Positions 27,411 to 36,554 of a stretch of DNA of 64,000 nt are shown piece after piece. Position 1 is the first letter of the stretch, and each line of letters starts with the position of its first letter. Below the pieces are notes generated by a model. It saw only the letters and a program-made list of their open reading frames with translations. It was not told the DNA's origin and ran no database searches. Origin of the DNA: Cupriavidus taiwanensis (GTDB taxonomy: Bacteria > Pseudomonadota > Gammaproteobacteria > Burkholderiales > Burkholderiaceae); the NCBI RefSeq assembly GCF_900250075.1, contig NZ_LT977070.1, forward strand, positions 558,001 to 622,000. The letters are read 5' to 3'. Made by a program: the position numbers and the translations under genes.

Positions 27411-28999
27411 GCCCCGGCATGAAGCCCGTATTGATCGTGGGCGCGGGGCCGGTTGGACTGACCACCGCGCTCGGCCTGGCGTACTACGGCATTCCGTTCC
27501 AGATCTTCGAGGAGGACGGCAGCCTGTCGCTGGACACCAAGGCCGGCACGCTGCTGACGCGCACGCTGGAAGCGTTCCGCCGCTATGGCGTGGCCGACGA
27601 CGTGCTGGCGCGCGCGCTGCGCGTCGAAGAGATCGGCGAGATCGAGCGCGAAGCCAACCTGGCGCGCCAGTCGGTGCGCACCGCGGTGCTGCGCGACGAA
27701 ACCCGCTATCCGTTCGTGGTCAACCTGCCGCAGCACCATCTCGAGCCGATCCTGCGCGCGGCGGTGGAGCGCGTGCCGCAGGGCAGCCTGCATATGCAGC
27801 ACCGGCTCGAGTCGTTCAGTTCCGGGCCGGACGGCGTGGTGGTCCAGCTGGATACGCCGGCAGGTCCGCGCAGGGTCGAGGGCAGCTACCTGCTGGCGTG
27901 CGACGGCGGCCGCAGCACCGTGCGCGCGCAATGCGGCGTGCCGGTCGACGGCATGTCGCTCGACGTGCGCTACATGCTGGTCGACCTGAAGCTCGACCTC
28001 GACGTGGCCAACCCGCGCGACTATCCGTACCTGGCGTATTTCTCGGATGCGCAGGAGTGGATGATCCTGGTGCGGCAGCCGCATTGCTGGCGCTTCCTGT
28101 ATCCGCTGGCCAAGGATGCCGACGAGCCCGGCGACGAGGAACTGCGCGCCAAGGTGCTGCGCTTTATCGGCAAGGTCGACAAGGTGGAGCTGCTCGGCCG
28201 CGTGACCTACCGCGTGCATCACCGCATCGCGCGCCAGTGGCGGCGCGAGCGCGTGTTTCTGATGGGCGATGCCGCGCACCTGATCACGCCGATGTGGGCG
28301 CTCGGGCTGAATACCGGCGTGCTCGATGCCATCAGCCTGCCATGGCGGCTGGCGTGGGTGCTGCGCGGCTGGGCCGACAGCAGCCTGCTCGACGGCTACG
28401 AGCGCGAGCAGCGCCCGGTGGCGACCAAAGGCGCCGGCGAGATGGCCGAGGCCGCGCGCCACCACATGGCCATGCAGGGCGGCGCCAATGCGCCCACGGC
28501 GCTGCAGGACTGGGGCAATGCCTGCACCCGCACGCTGCTGGGCGTGCGCCTGGACATCGACGGCAGCGGCGACTGGTCGATGATCCGCGCCGAAGCCGAG
28601 CCGCCACCGCTGCGCGTGGGCGAGCGCATTCCGGATTTCCTGCTGCATGGCCCGGCGGGACGGCCGCTGCGGCTCCATGACCTGGTCGACGGCAACTTCC
28701 TCGCGCTGTATTTCGCCGATGTGCGCCGCCAGCCCGAGATCCCGCGCAACACCTCGCCGGCGCTGCGGCATTTCGTGGTGTCGCGCTGGGATGCACCGCT
28801 CGATTCCGGGTTGCGCGAGCGCGCGCTGCTCGACGTCGGCAACCAGTTGCGCGAACGCCTGGGCGTGCCCGACGGCACGCTGGTGCTGGTCCGTCCCGAC
28901 GACCACGTTGCCGCGATCGTGCCGATCGCGCCGCGGCGCGCCGAAGACCTGTATGCAGCCATCGTCGGCGCGCCCGCGCCGCAAGGGAGCCCCCAATGA
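27407..28999 (+). CDS. FAD-dependent aromatic monooxygenase (MhpA/PheA/TfdB family)
   Basis: 530 residues. Class A flavoprotein hydroxylase: FAD-binding GAGPVGLTTALGL near the N-terminus, ACDGGRSTVR (DG motif), FLMGDAAHLITPMWALGLNTG (GD motif, residues abbreviated at ends), and a C-terminal thioredoxin-like domain. Such enzymes hydroxylate phenolic rings using NAD(P)H and O2. Coupled to the SDR upstream and the extradiol dioxygenase downstream by ATGA overlaps, so it probably makes the catechol that the dioxygenase cleaves. Confidence 0.9.
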   Translation: MSPGMKPVLIVGAGPVGLTTALGLAYYGIPFQIFEEDGSLSLDTKAGTLLTRTLEAFRRYGVADDVLARALRVEEIGEIEREANLARQSVRTAVLRDETRYPFVVNLPQHHLEPILRAAVERVPQGSLHMQHRLESFSSGPDGVVVQLDTPAGPRRVEGSYLLACDGGRSTVRAQCGVPVDGMSLDVRYMLVDLKLDLDVANPRDYPYLAYFSDAQEWMILVRQPHCWRFLYPLAKDADEPGDEELRAKVLRFIGKVDKVELLGRVTYRVHHRIARQWRRERVFLMGDAAHLITPMWALGLNTGVLDAISLPWRLAWVLRGWADSSLLDGYEREQRPVATKGAGEMAEAARHHMAMQGGANAPTALQDWGNACTRTLLGVRLDIDGSGDWSMIRAEAEPPPLRVGERIPDFLLHGPAGRPLRLHDLVDGNFLALYFADVRRQPEIPRNTSPALRHFVVSRWDAPLDSGLRERALLDVGNQLRERLGVPDGTLVLVRPDDHVAAIVPIAPRRAEDLYAAIVGAPAPQGSPQ

Positions 29000-29946
29000 T
29001 CGCCGGACCCAAAGTGCTGGGCCTGAACGGCTTCGGCCTGGAAGTGCCCGACCTGGCCGCCGCCAGGACTTTCTATGAAACCTTCGGCCTCGAAGTCGTG
29101 GCGCAGCCAGGGCCGGACCAGCCGTCGGGCGCGCTGCGCCTGCGTTCGCCAGGCCGCAGCAACGACGAGCTGGTGCTGGTGCCGGGCAGTGCCAAGCGCC
29201 TGCACCACCTGTCGTTCTACTTCGACCCGCTGCAACGCGACGCCTTTGCCGACCGGCTGCGCCGCGCCGGCCTCGCGGTGCGGGACCAGCCGCCGCCGGG
29301 CGGCGGCCGCGACGGCTTGTGGTTCCAGGACCCGTGGGGCACATGGATCCACCTGTGCCCGCAGCTTCCGGCCTCGACGCGCCGCCGCGAAGGCGGCCCG
29401 GGCGATGCCGGCTGGGCTGCGCGCGTCGACGTTGCCGCCTGGCAGGCGCTGGAGGCGCCGCGGCCGCCGCGCAAGCTTGGCCACGTGCTGATCTTCACGC
29501 CGCAGCTGGCCGAGGCCGAGCGCTTCCTGTGCGACGTGCTGGGCCTGCGCGTGGCCGACCGCGCCGTCGGCAAGGTCAGCTTCCTCGCCGCCGGCGAGGG
29601 GGTGATCGACCATCACTGCTTCGGCCTGGTCCACAGCACGCACCGCGGCTTCCAGCATGCCAGCTTCCAGGTCGGCGGCATCGACGATATCGGCCTGGGC
29701 GCGTGGCGCATGCGCGAGGCCGGCTACCGCGACAGCTTCGGCCCGGGGCGCCATGCGCTAGCGTCGAACCTGTTCCAGTATGTGCGCGATCCATGGGGCA
29801 GCTGGGTCGAGTACTACGCCGACATGGACAAGATCAGCGAGCGCTGGGTCAGCCGCGACTGGTCGGTGCTGCCCTATATCTGGGGGCCGGAATGGTCGCC
29901 GGAATTCTGGGGCGGCGAGATGAACGCCAACCTCGAGCCTCGCTAA
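28996..29946 (+). CDS. Type I extradiol ring-cleavage dioxygenase (VOC superfamily)
   Basis: 316 residues, two vicinal-oxygen-chelate domains as in BphC/XylE. The Fe(II) facial triad is visible in the C-terminal domain: H163 (KLGHVLIF), H221 (FQHASFQV) and E272 (SWVEYYADMD). It should cleave a catechol-type ring next to the hydroxyls. Four-base overlap with the monooxygenase gene argues that the two act in sequence. Confidence 0.9.
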   Translation: MIAGPKVLGLNGFGLEVPDLAAARTFYETFGLEVVAQPGPDQPSGALRLRSPGRSNDELVLVPGSAKRLHHLSFYFDPLQRDAFADRLRRAGLAVRDQPPPGGGRDGLWFQDPWGTWIHLCPQLPASTRRREGGPGDAGWAARVDVAAWQALEAPRPPRKLGHVLIFTPQLAEAERFLCDVLGLRVADRAVGKVSFLAAGEGVIDHHCFGLVHSTHRGFQHASFQVGGIDDIGLGAWRMREAGYRDSFGPGRHALASNLFQYVRDPWGSWVEYYADMDKISERWVSRDWSVLPYIWGPEWSPEFWGGEMNANLEPR

Positions 29947-29949
29947 GCC

Positions 29950-30936
29950 ATGGAACCGATCCAATCCGAGGCCGGCGCCGCGTCCGCGATCGCACTGGAC
30001 GTGCATGCACACCTGGTGCCGGTGGACACCGCGGCACTGCGGCGGCTCGACGGCGTCTGGTGGCGCGAGGCCGACGGCGTGCTGGTGATCGACGGCCAGC
30101 CGCTCCGGCAACCAGACCTGTACCACCCCGGACGCCTGCTGGCCTGGATGGCAGCGCAGGGCGTGCAGCGCGCGCTGGTGTCGGTGCCGCCGCCGCTGTA
30201 CCGCCAGCAGTTGGACGCGCCGGCGGCGCGTAAGTGGGCGCGCTACCTGAACGACGGGCTGATGGTGATGGCTTCGCGCCATCGCGAGCGGCTCGGCGCG
30301 CTGCTGCACCTGCCGCTCGAGCATGCCGCGCTCGCGCATGCGCTTGCCGACAGCTATGACGGCGCACCGTGCGCGGGTTTTGCGCTGGCGGCCGGCGGCA
30401 ACCCGGCGCTCGACTACGGCGATCCCGCGCATCGGCCGCTATGGGAGCTGCTGGACCGGCGCGGCGCCTTCGTTTTCCTGCACCCGGGCCGCTGCGGCGA
30501 TGGCCGGCTGGCGCGCGCCTACCTGGACAACCTGCTCGGCAACCCCTACGAAACCGCGCTGGCGGCCACCCAACTGGTGCTGGCCGATGTGCCGCGGCAG
30601 TACCCGCGCATCCGTTTTTGCCTGGCGCATGCCGGCGGCCTGTTCCCCGCGGCATGCGGGCGGTTGCAGCGCGGCTTCGACACCGGCCGGCCCGGGGTGC
30701 CTGCCGGGATCGAACCGCCATTGCAGGCGGCAAGGCGGTTCTACGCCGATTGCATTGCACACCACCCGGCCGGATTGCGGCTGGCCGCGGAGGTGTTTGG
30801 CGCATCGCACCTGTTGTTCGGCTCCGACTGGCCATTCCCGATGGGAATTCCGTCACCCGGCACCGACGGCAGCGCGCGCACCTGGCGGGGCGCCGCCATG
30901 CCGCAAGACCACGCAACCACCACCGGCAACACCTGA
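29950..30936 (+). CDS. ACMSD-family amidohydrolase (decarboxylase/hydratase)
   Basis: 328 residues. Metal-binding HxH in DVHAHLVP, then FLHPG, CLAHAGG and the terminal aspartate in FGSDWPFPMG: the amidohydrolase_2 pattern of aminocarboxymuconate-semialdehyde decarboxylase, gamma-resorcylate decarboxylase and LigJ-type hydratases. It may decarboxylate the aromatic acid or process a carboxylated ring-cleavage product. Starts four bases after the dioxygenase stop. Confidence 0.85.
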   Translation: MEPIQSEAGAASAIALDVHAHLVPVDTAALRRLDGVWWREADGVLVIDGQPLRQPDLYHPGRLLAWMAAQGVQRALVSVPPPLYRQQLDAPAARKWARYLNDGLMVMASRHRERLGALLHLPLEHAALAHALADSYDGAPCAGFALAAGGNPALDYGDPAHRPLWELLDRRGAFVFLHPGRCGDGRLARAYLDNLLGNPYETALAATQLVLADVPRQYPRIRFCLAHAGGLFPAACGRLQRGFDTGRPGVPAGIEPPLQAARRFYADCIAHHPAGLRLAAEVFGASHLLFGSDWPFPMGIPSPGTDGSARTWRGAAMPQDHATTTGNT

Positions 30937-30968
30937 CCAAATTCCAGAAAGGACAAGGGGGAGACAGC

Positions 30969-32324
30969 ATGAGCATGGAAGAGGCAAGCATCACCACCGG
31001 CATGCCCGCGGCGGCCGGCACGCAGCAGGCCACGCTGCGCAGGACCATCATCACGTCGATCGTCGGGCAGGCGCTCGAGTGGTATGACTTTTTTCTTTAT
31101 GGAACGGCCGCGGCGCTGATCTTCGGCAAGCTGTTCTTTCCGCTCGGCACCGATCCGCTGGTTGGCACGCTGGCGGCATTCGGCGGCTTTGCCGTGGGCT
31201 TTGTCGCGCGCCCGCTGGGCGGCGTGATCTGCGGCCACCTGGGCGACCGCTACGGGCGCAAGCTGGTGCTGGTGCTGACGCTGGTGGTGATGGGCGTGGC
31301 CACCACCGCGATGGGCCTGTTGCCCACTTACCAGCAGATCGGCATCTGGGCGCCGGTGCTGCTGGTGTCGCTGCGCTTCCTGCAGGGCCTGGCGGCCGGC
31401 GGCGAATGGAGCGGCAGCATCCTGATCATCAGCGAGAACGCGCCACCCGCGCGGCGCGGCTTCCTGTCGGCGTGGAGCCCCAGCGGCGCAACCATCGGCT
31501 TCGTGCTGTCGGCGGCGGCGTTCTGGGCGGTGCAGAAGCTGCCCGCCGACGACTTCATGGCGTGGGGCTGGCGCATGCCCTTCCTGGCCAGCATGGTGCT
31601 GGTGGTGGCGGGCTACTACATCCGCAGCCGGATTCCGGAGAGCGCGGAGTTCGTCGCGGCCAGGCGCAGCGGACACGGCGTGCGCATGCCGGTGGTGGAA
31701 GTGCTGCGCCAGCAGCCGAAGCAGATCCTGATGGTGGTGGGGCTGCGCATGGCCGAAGGCGGCGCGTCCTATATCTTCTTCGCGTTCTCGCTGGCGTACG
31801 GCGCCTATCGCGGCATCCCCAGCCACGTGATGCTGGAGGGGCTGACCATCTCGATGATGATCGTCACGGTCACGGCGCTGTGCTACGGGCACCTGTCGGA
31901 CCGGCTCGGCCGTCGCACGGTCTATATGGCGGGCGCCATCGGGCTGATGCTGGTGGCGTTCCCGTTCTTCTGGCTGATCGATACCCGCGAGCCGTCGCTG
32001 GTGCTGCTGGCCTATGTGCTGGCCGACTCGGTGGTGCTGGCCGCGATGGTGGGCGTGCAGCCGAGCTATATGGCGGAGCTGTTCAGGACCGAGGTGCGCT
32101 ATTCGGGCATGGGCATCGGACGCGAACTGTCCTCGGTGATCGGCGGCGGCATCGCGCCGATGATCGCGACCGCGCTGCTGGCCAAATACCACTCCGGCAC
32201 GCCGGTGGCGATCTACCTGATCCTGCTGGGGCTGGTCACCGTGATCGCGCTGCTGTTCACGCCGGAAACGCTGCCGCGCGAGGCGCGCAGCGCGCGTGGC
32301 GCGCGTGGCGTGGACCGGGCCTGA
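30969..32324 (+). CDS. MFS metabolite:proton symporter (MHS family)
   Basis: 451 residues, twelve predicted helices. The family loop GGVICGHLGDRYGRK and ENAPPARRGFLSAWS are present. MHS members import organic acids (shikimate, ketoglutarate, protocatechuate-like acids). Within the cluster it is the likely inner-membrane importer of the substrate. GGGGGA precedes the ATG. Confidence 0.9.
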   Translation: MSMEEASITTGMPAAAGTQQATLRRTIITSIVGQALEWYDFFLYGTAAALIFGKLFFPLGTDPLVGTLAAFGGFAVGFVARPLGGVICGHLGDRYGRKLVLVLTLVVMGVATTAMGLLPTYQQIGIWAPVLLVSLRFLQGLAAGGEWSGSILIISENAPPARRGFLSAWSPSGATIGFVLSAAAFWAVQKLPADDFMAWGWRMPFLASMVLVVAGYYIRSRIPESAEFVAARRSGHGVRMPVVEVLRQQPKQILMVVGLRMAEGGASYIFFAFSLAYGAYRGIPSHVMLEGLTISMMIVTVTALCYGHLSDRLGRRTVYMAGAIGLMLVAFPFFWLIDTREPSLVLLAYVLADSVVLAAMVGVQPSYMAELFRTEVRYSGMGIGRELSSVIGGGIAPMIATALLAKYHSGTPVAIYLILLGLVTVIALLFTPETLPREARSARGARGVDRA

Positions 32325-32340
32325 GCCGATGGAGCCTGCC

Positions 32341-32883
32341 ATGACCACCGTTGCCGCCCGCCTGGAAACGCCGCTGGCGCAGCGCCTGCAGTTCGACGCG
32401 CAGCGCGGCGAGGTGCGCGACCAGGACCGCCGCTACCTGCTGATGCGCCCCGACGTGCTGATGGGAACGCTGCGCCTGCTCGATGACGCGACCCGCGCGT
32501 GCGTGCTGGCTGCATTCGCCGAGTCCGCGGCGGTGCACGGGCGGCGCAGCATCCTGGCCTACGTTGCCGGCCTGGGGCCGGACGCCGGCGAGGCGCTGCT
32601 CGACCTGATCCGCCGCACCTCGCCGGCGCTCGGATGGGGCTGCTGGGACCTGGCACGGCGCGGCAACGGGCTGGTGCTCGCCGTTGCCAACAGCCCGTTC
32701 GCCGCCGGCTACGGCCCTGCCGCGCAGCCCGTGTGCGCACCGATTGCCGGCATGTTCCGCACCATCGCCGAGACCGTGCTGGCGTGCCCGGTGCAAGTCG
32801 AGGAAACCGCATGCGCCGCCATGGGCGGGCACGACACATGCCGCTTCGTGGCCCGGCCGGCCGCGCAAGGAGTCTCACCATGA
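32341..32883 (+). CDS. Free-standing V4R (4-vinyl reductase-like) domain protein
   Basis: 180 residues. The C-terminal part (CPVQVEETACAAMGGHDTCRFV) shortened here to its key pattern: C-P-V, E-x2-C-A, G-x2-T-C-R-F, is the V4R small-ligand-binding domain. V4R normally forms the aromatic-sensing part of XylR/DmpR activators or accompanies BchJ; here no AAA+ or DNA-binding domain is attached. Overlaps the Rieske gene by four bases. A binding, chaperone or sensory role is speculative. Confidence 0.72.
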   Translation: MTTVAARLETPLAQRLQFDAQRGEVRDQDRRYLLMRPDVLMGTLRLLDDATRACVLAAFAESAAVHGRRSILAYVAGLGPDAGEALLDLIRRTSPALGWGCWDLARRGNGLVLAVANSPFAAGYGPAAQPVCAPIAGMFRTIAETVLACPVQVEETACAAMGGHDTCRFVARPAAQGVSP

Positions 32884-34217
32884 CCGACTACCGCAACGAC
32901 GCCGGCGCGATTGCCGCGCTGGTGGAGGAAGACCGCGTGCATCGCGACGTCTACCTGAGCGAGGCGCTGTTCCAGCTCGAGCGCGAGCGCCTGTTCCTGC
33001 GCAGCTGGAACTACGTTGGCCACGAAAGCCAGGTGCCCGATGCGGGCGATTACTACACCACGGATATCGCCGGCCAGCCGCTGATCATGGTGCGCCATGT
33101 CGACGGCAGCGTGCGCGTGCTGATGAACCGCTGCGCCCACAAGGGCGCGCGCCTGGTGTGCCAGGTCCGGGGCAATACCGGCAAGTTCTTCCGCTGCCCC
33201 TACCATGCCTGGTCCTACCGCACCGACGGCACGCCGCTCGCCGTGCCGCTGAAGCAAGGCTACGAGCACACGCGCCTGCACGCCTGCGAGTCGGGCGCGG
33301 GGCTGGTGGCGCCGCGGGTCGCGGTGTACCGCGGCTTTGTCTTTGCCTGCCTGTCCGAACACGGCCCGGGGTTCGACGACTACTTCGGCGCCGTGCTGCG
33401 CGCGCTGGACGACCTCGCCGACCGCTCGCCGGAGGGTGCGCTGCAGGTTGCCGGCGGCTGCCTGCGCAGCGTGGTGCGCTGCAACTGGAAGATGTACCTC
33501 GAGAACATCAATGACTCCGTGCATCCGGTGTCGACGCACGAATCGGTGTCGGCCACCGCCATCGCCATCCACGGCGCCCGCCCCGCCGATGCGCCGGCCT
33601 CGATGGCGCTGGACCAGCTGCTGCCATTCGGCTCGGGCTACGCCTTCTTCGCCAGCACCGGCGCGCGCGTATTTCCGCATGGCCACAGCGTGCTCGGCAC
33701 CCAGGCCAGCATTCATTCCGCCTACGCCGTGCCCGAGGCCTACCGGCAGGCGCTGGCGCAGGTCCACGGCGACCAGCGGGCCCAGCACGTGCTGGGCTTT
33801 GCGCCGCAGAACGTGGTGCTGTTTCCGTCGCTGGCGTTCAAGGGCTCGCCGCAAACCTTGCGCGTGATCCGGCCGCTGGCGGTGGACCGCACGCTGGTGG
33901 AGATCTGGGGGCTGGCGCCCAGGGGCGCGCCGCCGGAACTGCTGCGGCAAACGCTGACGTACAACCGCCTGACCTTCTCGCCGATGTCGGTGGTGGCGCA
34001 TGACGACGTGCATATCTTCGAGGGCATCCAGGCCTCGCTGGCCGCGCAGGGCAACCCGTGGGTCAGCCTGCATCGCGAGTATCGCGACGACGAGCGCTTG
34101 CAGCCGATACAGGATGCAAGCGGCACCAGCGAGCTGCTGATGCGCAACCAGTTCCGCGCGTGGGCCGCGCTGATGCACGCCGGGGATGCCCTGGCGCAAG
34201 GCGGAGGCCACGCATGA
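32880..34217 (+). CDS. Rieske ring-hydroxylating oxygenase alpha subunit 1
   Basis: 445 residues. Rieske [2Fe-2S] ligands C85/H87 (CAHKGARL) and C106/H109 (CPYHAW); mononuclear iron site D212, H215 and H220 (NDSVHPVSTH). It inserts oxygen into an aromatic ring using electrons from the reductase encoded next. It is a clear paralogue of the second alpha subunit at 35220: the Rieske ligands have identical numbering. AAGGAG precedes the ATG. Confidence 0.92.
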   Translation: MTDYRNDAGAIAALVEEDRVHRDVYLSEALFQLERERLFLRSWNYVGHESQVPDAGDYYTTDIAGQPLIMVRHVDGSVRVLMNRCAHKGARLVCQVRGNTGKFFRCPYHAWSYRTDGTPLAVPLKQGYEHTRLHACESGAGLVAPRVAVYRGFVFACLSEHGPGFDDYFGAVLRALDDLADRSPEGALQVAGGCLRSVVRCNWKMYLENINDSVHPVSTHESVSATAIAIHGARPADAPASMALDQLLPFGSGYAFFASTGARVFPHGHSVLGTQASIHSAYAVPEAYRQALAQVHGDQRAQHVLGFAPQNVVLFPSLAFKGSPQTLRVIRPLAVDRTLVEIWGLAPRGAPPELLRQTLTYNRLTFSPMSVVAHDDVHIFEGIQASLAAQGNPWVSLHREYRDDERLQPIQDASGTSELLMRNQFRAWAALMHAGDALAQGGGHA

Positions 34218-35203
34218 GCGCCGACCACAAGACCCTGGAACTGGTGGTGGAAGACGTGATCGCATTGACCGACGCGATCACCGAGTTCCGCTTGCGCGAC
34301 CCCGCCGGCAAGGCCTTGCCGGGCTTTGCCGCGGGCGCGCACCTGCGCGTGCAGGTGGCGCCCGGCGGCACGGCGGCCTGGCGCCATTACTCGCTGGTCA
34401 ACGGCGACGGGCGTGCCGGGGCCACGGCCGCACCATCCGTCTATCGCATCGCGGTGCGCCGCGACGACGGCGGGCAGGGCGGTTCGCTGTGGATGCACAC
34501 GCAGGTGAAGGCCGGCAGCCGGCTGGTCACCAGCGCACCGGTCAACGCGTTCGCGCTCGATGAGCGCGCCGAGGACGCGGTACTGATCGCCGGCGGCATC
34601 GGCGTGACGCCGATCGTATCGATGGCCGCCGCGCTGATGGCCGCCGGGCGCCGCTACCGCGTCCACTACAGCGCACGCCATCCGGACCAGCTGGCACTGG
34701 TCGATGAACTGATGGCGCTGGCGGGGGCGAACCTGTCGCTATATGCAGACCAGGAACCGATGCCGGCGCTGGATCTCGCCGCGCTGCTGGACGGCCTGGC
34801 GCCGACCCAGCCGATCTATGCCTGCGGCCCCGCCGGCATGATCGACGCGGTGCTGGCGCTGGCTTCGGCGCGCGGCTGGTCGCGCGACGATATCCATTTC
34901 GAGCTGTTTTCCGCAGCGGCGCCCGGCGCTGCGGACCGCGCCTTCGAGGTCGAGCTGCGCCAGTCCGGGCGGGTGCTGGCGGTGCCGGCCGGGCAGACGA
35001 TTCTCGATGCGATGCTCGCGGCCGGGCTCGATCCGCTCTACGACTGCAAGCGCGGCGAGTGCGGCGTGTGCCAGGTGCCGGTGCTGGCCGGCGACATCGA
35101 CCACCGCGACTACTGCCTGTCCGAGGCGCAGCGCTGCGCTGGCGACGTCATGCAGATCTGCGTGTCGCGCGCCAGCAGCGGACGGCTGGTGCTCGATGCA
35201 TGA
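34214..35203 (+). CDS. Phthalate-dioxygenase-type reductase (flavin, NAD, [2Fe-2S])
   Basis: 329 residues. An N-terminal ferredoxin-reductase flavin domain (WRHYSLVNG), an NAD-binding segment (LIAGGIGVTPIVSM), and a C-terminal plant-type [2Fe-2S] ferredoxin with YDCKRGECGVCQVP plus a distal cysteine. This is the VanB/PDR single-chain electron supply for Rieske oxygenases, so no separate ferredoxin is needed. It overlaps the first alpha gene by four bases and likely serves both oxygenases. Confidence 0.92.
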   Translation: MSADHKTLELVVEDVIALTDAITEFRLRDPAGKALPGFAAGAHLRVQVAPGGTAAWRHYSLVNGDGRAGATAAPSVYRIAVRRDDGGQGGSLWMHTQVKAGSRLVTSAPVNAFALDERAEDAVLIAGGIGVTPIVSMAAALMAAGRRYRVHYSARHPDQLALVDELMALAGANLSLYADQEPMPALDLAALLDGLAPTQPIYACGPAGMIDAVLALASARGWSRDDIHFELFSAAAPGAADRAFEVELRQSGRVLAVPAGQTILDAMLAAGLDPLYDCKRGECGVCQVPVLAGDIDHRDYCLSEAQRCAGDVMQICVSRASSGRLVLDA

Positions 35204-35219
35204 ACGGGAGGAAAGACCA

Positions 35220-36554
35220 ATGAGCAGATACCGGGACAATGCCGAGGCCTTGCGCAGCCTGGTGCAAGACCGGCAGGTGCACCGCGACGTGTACCTGGAC
35301 CAGGAAGTGTTCGCGCTGGAGATGGAGCGGCTGTGGGCGCGGGCGTGGGTGTACGTGGGGCACGACAGCCAGGTGCCGGCGGCCGGCGACTACATCACGG
35401 CCGATATCGCGGGGCAGCCGGTGGTGATGGTGCGGCAGCCCGACGGGAACGTGAAGGTGTTGCGCAACCGCTGCGCGCACAAGGGCGCCAGGCTGGTGTC
35501 GCAACCGAGCGGCAACACCGGCCGCTTCTTCCGCTGCCCCTACCACGCATGGACCTACAAGACCGACGGCGCGCTGTTGTCGATCCCGTTGCGGCAGGGC
35601 TATGCGGGCACCGGGCTGGAGGCCTGTCCCGCCGGGCAGGGCATGGGCGCGCTGCGCCACGTCGAGAACTACCGCGGCTTTGTCTTCGTGCGGCTGTCCG
35701 ATGAGGGGCCGGGCTTCCGCGATTATTTTGGCGCGACGTTATCCTCGATCGACAACATGGTCGAGCGCTCTCCCGACGGCGAGCTGGAAATCGCCGGCGG
35801 CGTGCTGCGCTATCGCCACGACTGCAACTGGAAGATGTTCGTCGAGAACCTGAACGACACCATGCATCCGATGGTGGCGCACGAGTCATCGGCGGGCACG
35901 GCGAAGGAACTGTGGGCGGACCAGCCCGAGGACGCGCCCAAGCCGATGGCGATCGAGCAGCTGGTGCCGTTCACCTCCGGCTATGCCTTCTCGGACGAGA
36001 TGGGGGTCAGGGTGCTGGCCAACGGCCACAGCTATACCGGCGTCGGCGCGGTGTCGCTGCATGCCGGCTATGTGGGGCTGCCCGAGTACGAGGCGCGCAT
36101 GGCGCAGGCCTATGGCGCCGAGCGCGCGGCGCAGATCCTGGCCACGGTGCGGCACAACACCGTGCTCTACCCCAGCCTGACCCTCAAGGGCGCGATCCAG
36201 GCGATCCGCGTGGTGCGCCCGCTGGCGGCGGACCAGACCGTGGTCGAGTCGTGGACCTTCCGGCCCAAGGGGGCGCCGGACACGCTGCTGCGGCGCACGC
36301 TGATGTACACGCGGCTGATCAACTCGCCGATGTCGGTGGTCGGCCATGACGACCTGCACGCCTACCGGGCGATGCAGCAGGGCCTGCGCGCGGATGGCAA
36401 TGAGTGGGTCAGCCTGCACCGCAACTTCGACGCGAATGAACTCGGCCAGCACGACACCACTGCCAATGGCACCAGCGAGATCTCGATGCGCAACCAGTTC
36501 CGCGCATGGATCCGCTACATGGCGCCGGATTTCAACACGGGAGACGCAACATGA
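35220..36554 (+). CDS. Rieske ring-hydroxylating oxygenase alpha subunit 2
   Basis: 444 residues. Rieske ligands C85/H87 and C106/H109; iron-site D213, H216 and H221 (NDTMHPMVAH). A tandem paralogue of the alpha subunit at 32880, differing around the active site (TMHPMVAH against SVHPVSTH), which suggests a different substrate or step. GGAGGAAAG precedes the ATG. Its stop overlaps the beta subunit start, so this alpha is the one directly paired with the beta chain. Confidence 0.92.
   Translation: MSRYRDNAEALRSLVQDRQVHRDVYLDQEVFALEMERLWARAWVYVGHDSQVPAAGDYITADIAGQPVVMVRQPDGNVKVLRNRCAHKGARLVSQPSGNTGRFFRCPYHAWTYKTDGALLSIPLRQGYAGTGLEACPAGQGMGALRHVENYRGFVFVRLSDEGPGFRDYFGATLSSIDNMVERSPDGELEIAGGVLRYRHDCNWKMFVENLNDTMHPMVAHESSAGTAKELWADQPEDAPKPMAIEQLVPFTSGYAFSDEMGVRVLANGHSYTGVGAVSLHAGYVGLPEYEARMAQAYGAERAAQILATVRHNTVLYPSLTLKGAIQAIRVVRPLAADQTVVESWTFRPKGAPDTLLRRTLMYTRLINSPMSVVGHDDLHAYRAMQQGLRADGNEWVSLHRNFDANELGQHDTTANGTSEISMRNQFRAWIRYMAPDFNTGDAT

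Noticed and set aside
27365..29344. Minus-strand 659-codon open frame in the catabolic cluster
   Set aside because: Antisense of the flavin monooxygenase and extradiol dioxygenase, both with intact catalytic residues.
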